From: Lethocerus indicus
Taxonomy: Eukaryota; Arthropoda; Insecta; Hemiptera; Belostomatidae
Length of the DNA: 64,000 nt
Direction: 5' to 3'
Assembly (NCBI GenBank): GCA_019843655.1
Contig: JACDQD010000103.1
Coordinates: 2,666,001 to 2,730,000, forward strand
Below are positions 61,401-64,000 of the stretch, piece by piece. The position numbers and the translations under genes were made by a program. The stretch's first letter is position 1. Every line of letters starts with the position of its first letter. The notes below the pieces were generated by a model. It did not search any database. It saw only the letters and a program-made list of their open reading frames with translations, and was not told where the DNA came from.

Positions 61401-62237
61401 TAAGTGCAAAATATTGAAACTATATAACAACATAAAACATTTGGTGCAATGTCACTTATTACATTTAAATCAGACTCAAACATGCCATACAATGTGCCAC
61501 TGTTTATCAACCATTAATCTGTAAATAGCATCCAGAACATTTGAAATTTGAATTCATATATAATGAAACAAAATTACCTAATTAATTACTGTGAAACAAA
61601 TTGAAAATCTTCTTCAGTAGATATGTCAGAATGGTATGAACTAAAATATATTTTCATTTATGTTAATTACCTGAGTTTGAACAACATGATAAAAGTGACT
61701 AGTCAATGCCCTTGATAAACGCAATATATTCGAGTATTTCCGTTGAGTATCCCTCAACAATTCGATTTGAGTCTCCAATTCTGAAATGTAAAGAAATGTA
61801 TATATAGGTACATAATTAAATCAATAGAAACAGGATTCTTTGAAATGTACTGCCTAAGTATACCTGTATCAACAGTTCTCGATGTTTTTCCTAATTTCTC
61901 AAACATAAGTTGCTTTGTACATTTATAAGTTGAAATACTCCAGTTTTTTATTGTTTCAATTTTAGATGCCTGAGATTTGACAATCTGAGAGTCACCATTC
62001 TGACTAGGGCTAGAGGGGCTCGCAGGAGCTGAAATATTTGCATAGTGGAACTATAATACAAGTAACAAACAAAATAAAACAACAATTTTTTAACTTAATT
62101 AAATACATCAGAGGATATTTAAGTCAATACACACTAGCAGTATTTGTCAGGGGCAAAGATGTGGGATGTTGAATACTACCAGATCTCTGCTGTGGAGTTT
62201 CCATGCCCCCGTGTATAGTTTTGCTGACTTCGTTCAT
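58480..62237 (-). CDS. Arfip: Arfaptin (BAR/AH-domain protein)
   Basis: Homologue of arfaptin, a Golgi protein whose banana-shaped AH/BAR domain binds Arl1, Arf and Rac GTPases and curved membrane in secretory granule and trans-Golgi traffic (family knowledge). Minus-strand coding exons are 62237-62135, 62028-61864, 61780-61671, 59997-59786, 59226-59052 and 58632-58480, giving 305 aa. Residues 1-55 are a polar Ser/Pro/Thr-rich N-terminus. About 56-75 is an amphipathic segment ([18 protein letters not shown]). The AH/BAR coiled-coil domain runs from about 76 to 290, with signature stretches [74 protein letters not shown] and [18 protein letters not shown]. The C-terminus ends SIPSWLEQ. The start ATG at 62237 is the first in frame; a second Met follows at residue 12. 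Length is close to that of other arfaptins. All junctions keep frame. Confidence 0.95.
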
Positions 62238-62239
62238 GT

Positions 62240-63110
62240 TCACACTTTTGTCGAAAGTAACAATCTACAAGGTTTCCCAAGAAATAGGTTAAAATAGAAC
62301 CGCTAAATGTGGCACTACTTGAACACCACCGAGGAATCTTTAACTCTCGGTATCACACTGGAACGAATTAAACGGCAAGGAATATAACTCGAATAACAAG
62401 GTTATAAACGATCGGAGGTTCTTGGCATCATGCAAGAAAAAACGAAACAAATTCGAAGCGGGCCCAAAAGTCGAGTGGTATTACGGTCACGAGTGTGCGG
62501 AGGTAATGAAATATTTAGAGGTAATACATTCGCTTGCCTTCCACTAACAATATATTTGGACGAAACTCGGTCTCGAATTATTAGCGTACAGTCGTTTATA
62601 AGTTGTTTACTAACTAAACACTCCACAAACGATCAACGTCAACCGGATTAAGTCAAACAGCCCACACCGACATCTTGTCGATCAGTGCCGACTGAATAGC
62701 GTCCACCTTAAAATTCCACCTATCAATCATAAAGGTTTACAATCATGAAAATATGTGTATCCGTAAAATAAGAACACTTACTGTGTCACATATCCAAATA
62801 ATTCGCCGATGAATTTAGGTAATCTAGCTGTTAAGAATTTGATGATATTCGTTCAACGTATAATTGAGTCTCAGTATAGCGACGATGGTCGGAAGGTTTG
62901 CCAGAACTTTCTAGACTGACGGCTTGCTTGTTTACCTCGCAAGACTGCTGTGCGACTACCGAAACGTCTCCGTGATATGATATATTTTACCTTATAAAGA
63001 CGAATTGTTTCTCTAATTCGCCGATCGTTTTATGTCCCCAAGTCGGCCACACGACCGTATTGAATGGTACGTTTCAACTGTTTGGAATCGCCGAGTAATT
63101 TCAATACCAG
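62240..63110. promoter_or_regulatory. Likely bidirectional promoter
   Basis: The interval between the divergent start codons of arfaptin (-) and the next gene (+) regains normal CpG density after the depleted arfaptin gene body. This is the pattern expected of an unmethylated shared promoter. No TATA box is seen, consistent with broadly expressed genes. An acceptor-like site (TTTCAATACCAG, ending 63110) suggests a 5' UTR intron in the right-hand gene. Confidence 0.5.
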
Positions 63111-63111
63111 C

Positions 63112-63654
63112 ATGTGGTGTCCAACGACAACTACCTACAGGCCCTTGGGCTCGGTCTATCTGGGTCCCCTGCAGCACAAGAGGAAGCCCGAGCCGGACAT
63201 GGAAATGCCGCCGGCGAAGATGCACATAACCGAGGAGAAAATGGTCTCACAGTTGAAGGGAATACATCTAAGCAATGACTATACTACTCACGGAGCTCCG
63301 ACGGCCAGGGAAATAGAACTGGACGAATGTATCAAAAGTAAATTGGACGGGGAGGGTTGTCTCCCTTCACTACTTGTCTGCGATGAGATTAGGGCATTGC
63401 AAAACTCTATAGAGCCGATACTGCCCAAATCCCTGATAGAGAAGTATGAGAGGCCTTCTACAGCTCTTGTCCTCTGGCAACCCCCTTCTAAGGACATGAC
63501 CAGGAACATAGCCACTGTTATTCAGTCAAGAATTGAACAGAGTACCCGTCCTACACCTACTAATACTCAGGAAGTGACGGATGTTGAAATGAATGAAGAC
63601 GACGATAACAACAATGGGTCAGCGAACAGCAACTTAAACGGCCCTGCAGTTTGA
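63112..63654 (+). CDS. Conserved-looking protein, possibly HCFC1R1-like
   Basis: A 180-aa protein from ATG 63112, which directly follows a splice acceptor (…ACCAG|C). An upstream in-frame ATG at 63064 would add 16 residues but lies in what looks like intron. The sequence has a basic patch (QHKRKPEP), the stretch KMHITEEKMVSQLKGIHLSN, a central region with CLPSLLVCDEI and ILPKSLIEKYERP, then ALVLWQPPS, and an acidic/Asn-rich C-terminus (MNEDDDNNNG). The KRK plus EEKM...L.LSND pattern and the later LVLW recall vertebrate HCFC1R1 (host cell factor C1 regulator, a small nuclear-shuttling adaptor), but the match is short and from memory. It is probably nuclear or cytosolic, with no signal peptide or membrane segment. 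AATAAA lies at 63934. Certainly a gene; function uncertain. Confidence 0.75.
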   Translation: MWCPTTTTYRPLGSVYLGPLQHKRKPEPDMEMPPAKMHITEEKMVSQLKGIHLSNDYTTHGAPTAREIELDECIKSKLDGEGCLPSLLVCDEIRALQNSIEPILPKSLIEKYERPSTALVLWQPPSKDMTRNIATVIQSRIEQSTRPTPTNTQEVTDVEMNEDDDNNNGSANSNLNGPAV

Positions 63655-63933
63655 TACCTACTTCATATATTGAAATTGTGCATTGTGTAAACATCGAGTG
63701 GGAGGGTATATGTGATAATTATTTCTCATTTTTTTATATTGTTAAAATATTATTCTTTGTTAGTGAATAGATGCTTGGATATTTTTACTCATGGCGTTCC
63801 TATCATTATTCATTTTTTCATTCACTGACCAGGCAGATAATGCCAATTAAAGTACAAATTAAAATCAGCCACATTCACTGTTATTGTATATAGTCATGTA
63901 TTCTGAATTGCATCAGTTATTTGTAAAAACACA

Positions 63934-63939
63934 AATAAA
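63934..63939 (+). terminator. Polyadenylation signal of last gene
   Basis: AATAAA 280 bp after the stop codon of the 180-aa protein, followed by GT- and T-rich sequence. Confidence 0.7.
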
Positions 63940-64000
63940 TTCGTGTTAAATTCTTATTCTGTCCCCTTTGATCTCCAATATTTTATATACATTAAAAATC

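Overview
The window looks like nuclear DNA of an insect, probably a hemimetabolous (hemipteroid) species. It has spliced genes with GT-AG introns, several insect cuticular-protein genes, (TA)n microsatellites, decayed transposable elements and long AT-rich introns. The species assignment is inference. I see no bacterial, organellar or viral genes.

Layout. Positions 1-54,800 (+ strand) hold a spaced-out cuticular-protein locus with four genes. Gene 1 (2667-9344) and gene 2 (20404-22766) are RR-1 type chitin-binding cuticular proteins. They share exon structure: a tiny first coding exon of 3 or 6 codons, a 137-nt second exon and a ~300-nt third exon carrying most of the RR domain. Gene 3 (32889-41569) encodes a strongly diverged RR-like secreted protein with an acidic tail built from small exons. 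Gene 4 (47842-54750) encodes a 320-residue protein with two separate RR-like domains joined by a Pro/Gly/Thr-rich linker, resembling insect proteins named lethal(3)malignant blood neoplasm 1. Genes 1, 2 and 4 have clear TATA promoters. The signal peptide of each is interrupted by a large phase-0 intron.

Around 24,945-28,030 lies a TATA promoter with a 46-codon Pro-rich ORF that may be a first exon. It is followed by a CpG-poor, AT-rich block carrying an intronless 168-residue hydrophobic ORF of unknown function. From ~54,900 to 62,240 a second CpG-depleted block contains an arfaptin gene on the - strand (six coding exons, 305 aa). A divergent + strand gene (63112-63654) encodes a conserved-looking 180-aa protein of uncertain family, separated from arfaptin by a CpG-normal, likely bidirectional promoter.

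Mobile and repeat DNA. Three arrays of a ~70-bp unit (16,686-17,470; 41,885-42,545; 46,725-47,345, the last inverted) share a motif that matches the core of the CTCF binding consensus. Two arrays are joined to a dispersed tail that carries a hammerhead-ribozyme-like motif of the sort known from Penelope-like retroelements. A third copy of the tail stands alone at 28,140-28,375. These arrays lie between the cuticular genes and are the most interesting feature of the window. All exon joins were made by eye from splice signals and reading frame.
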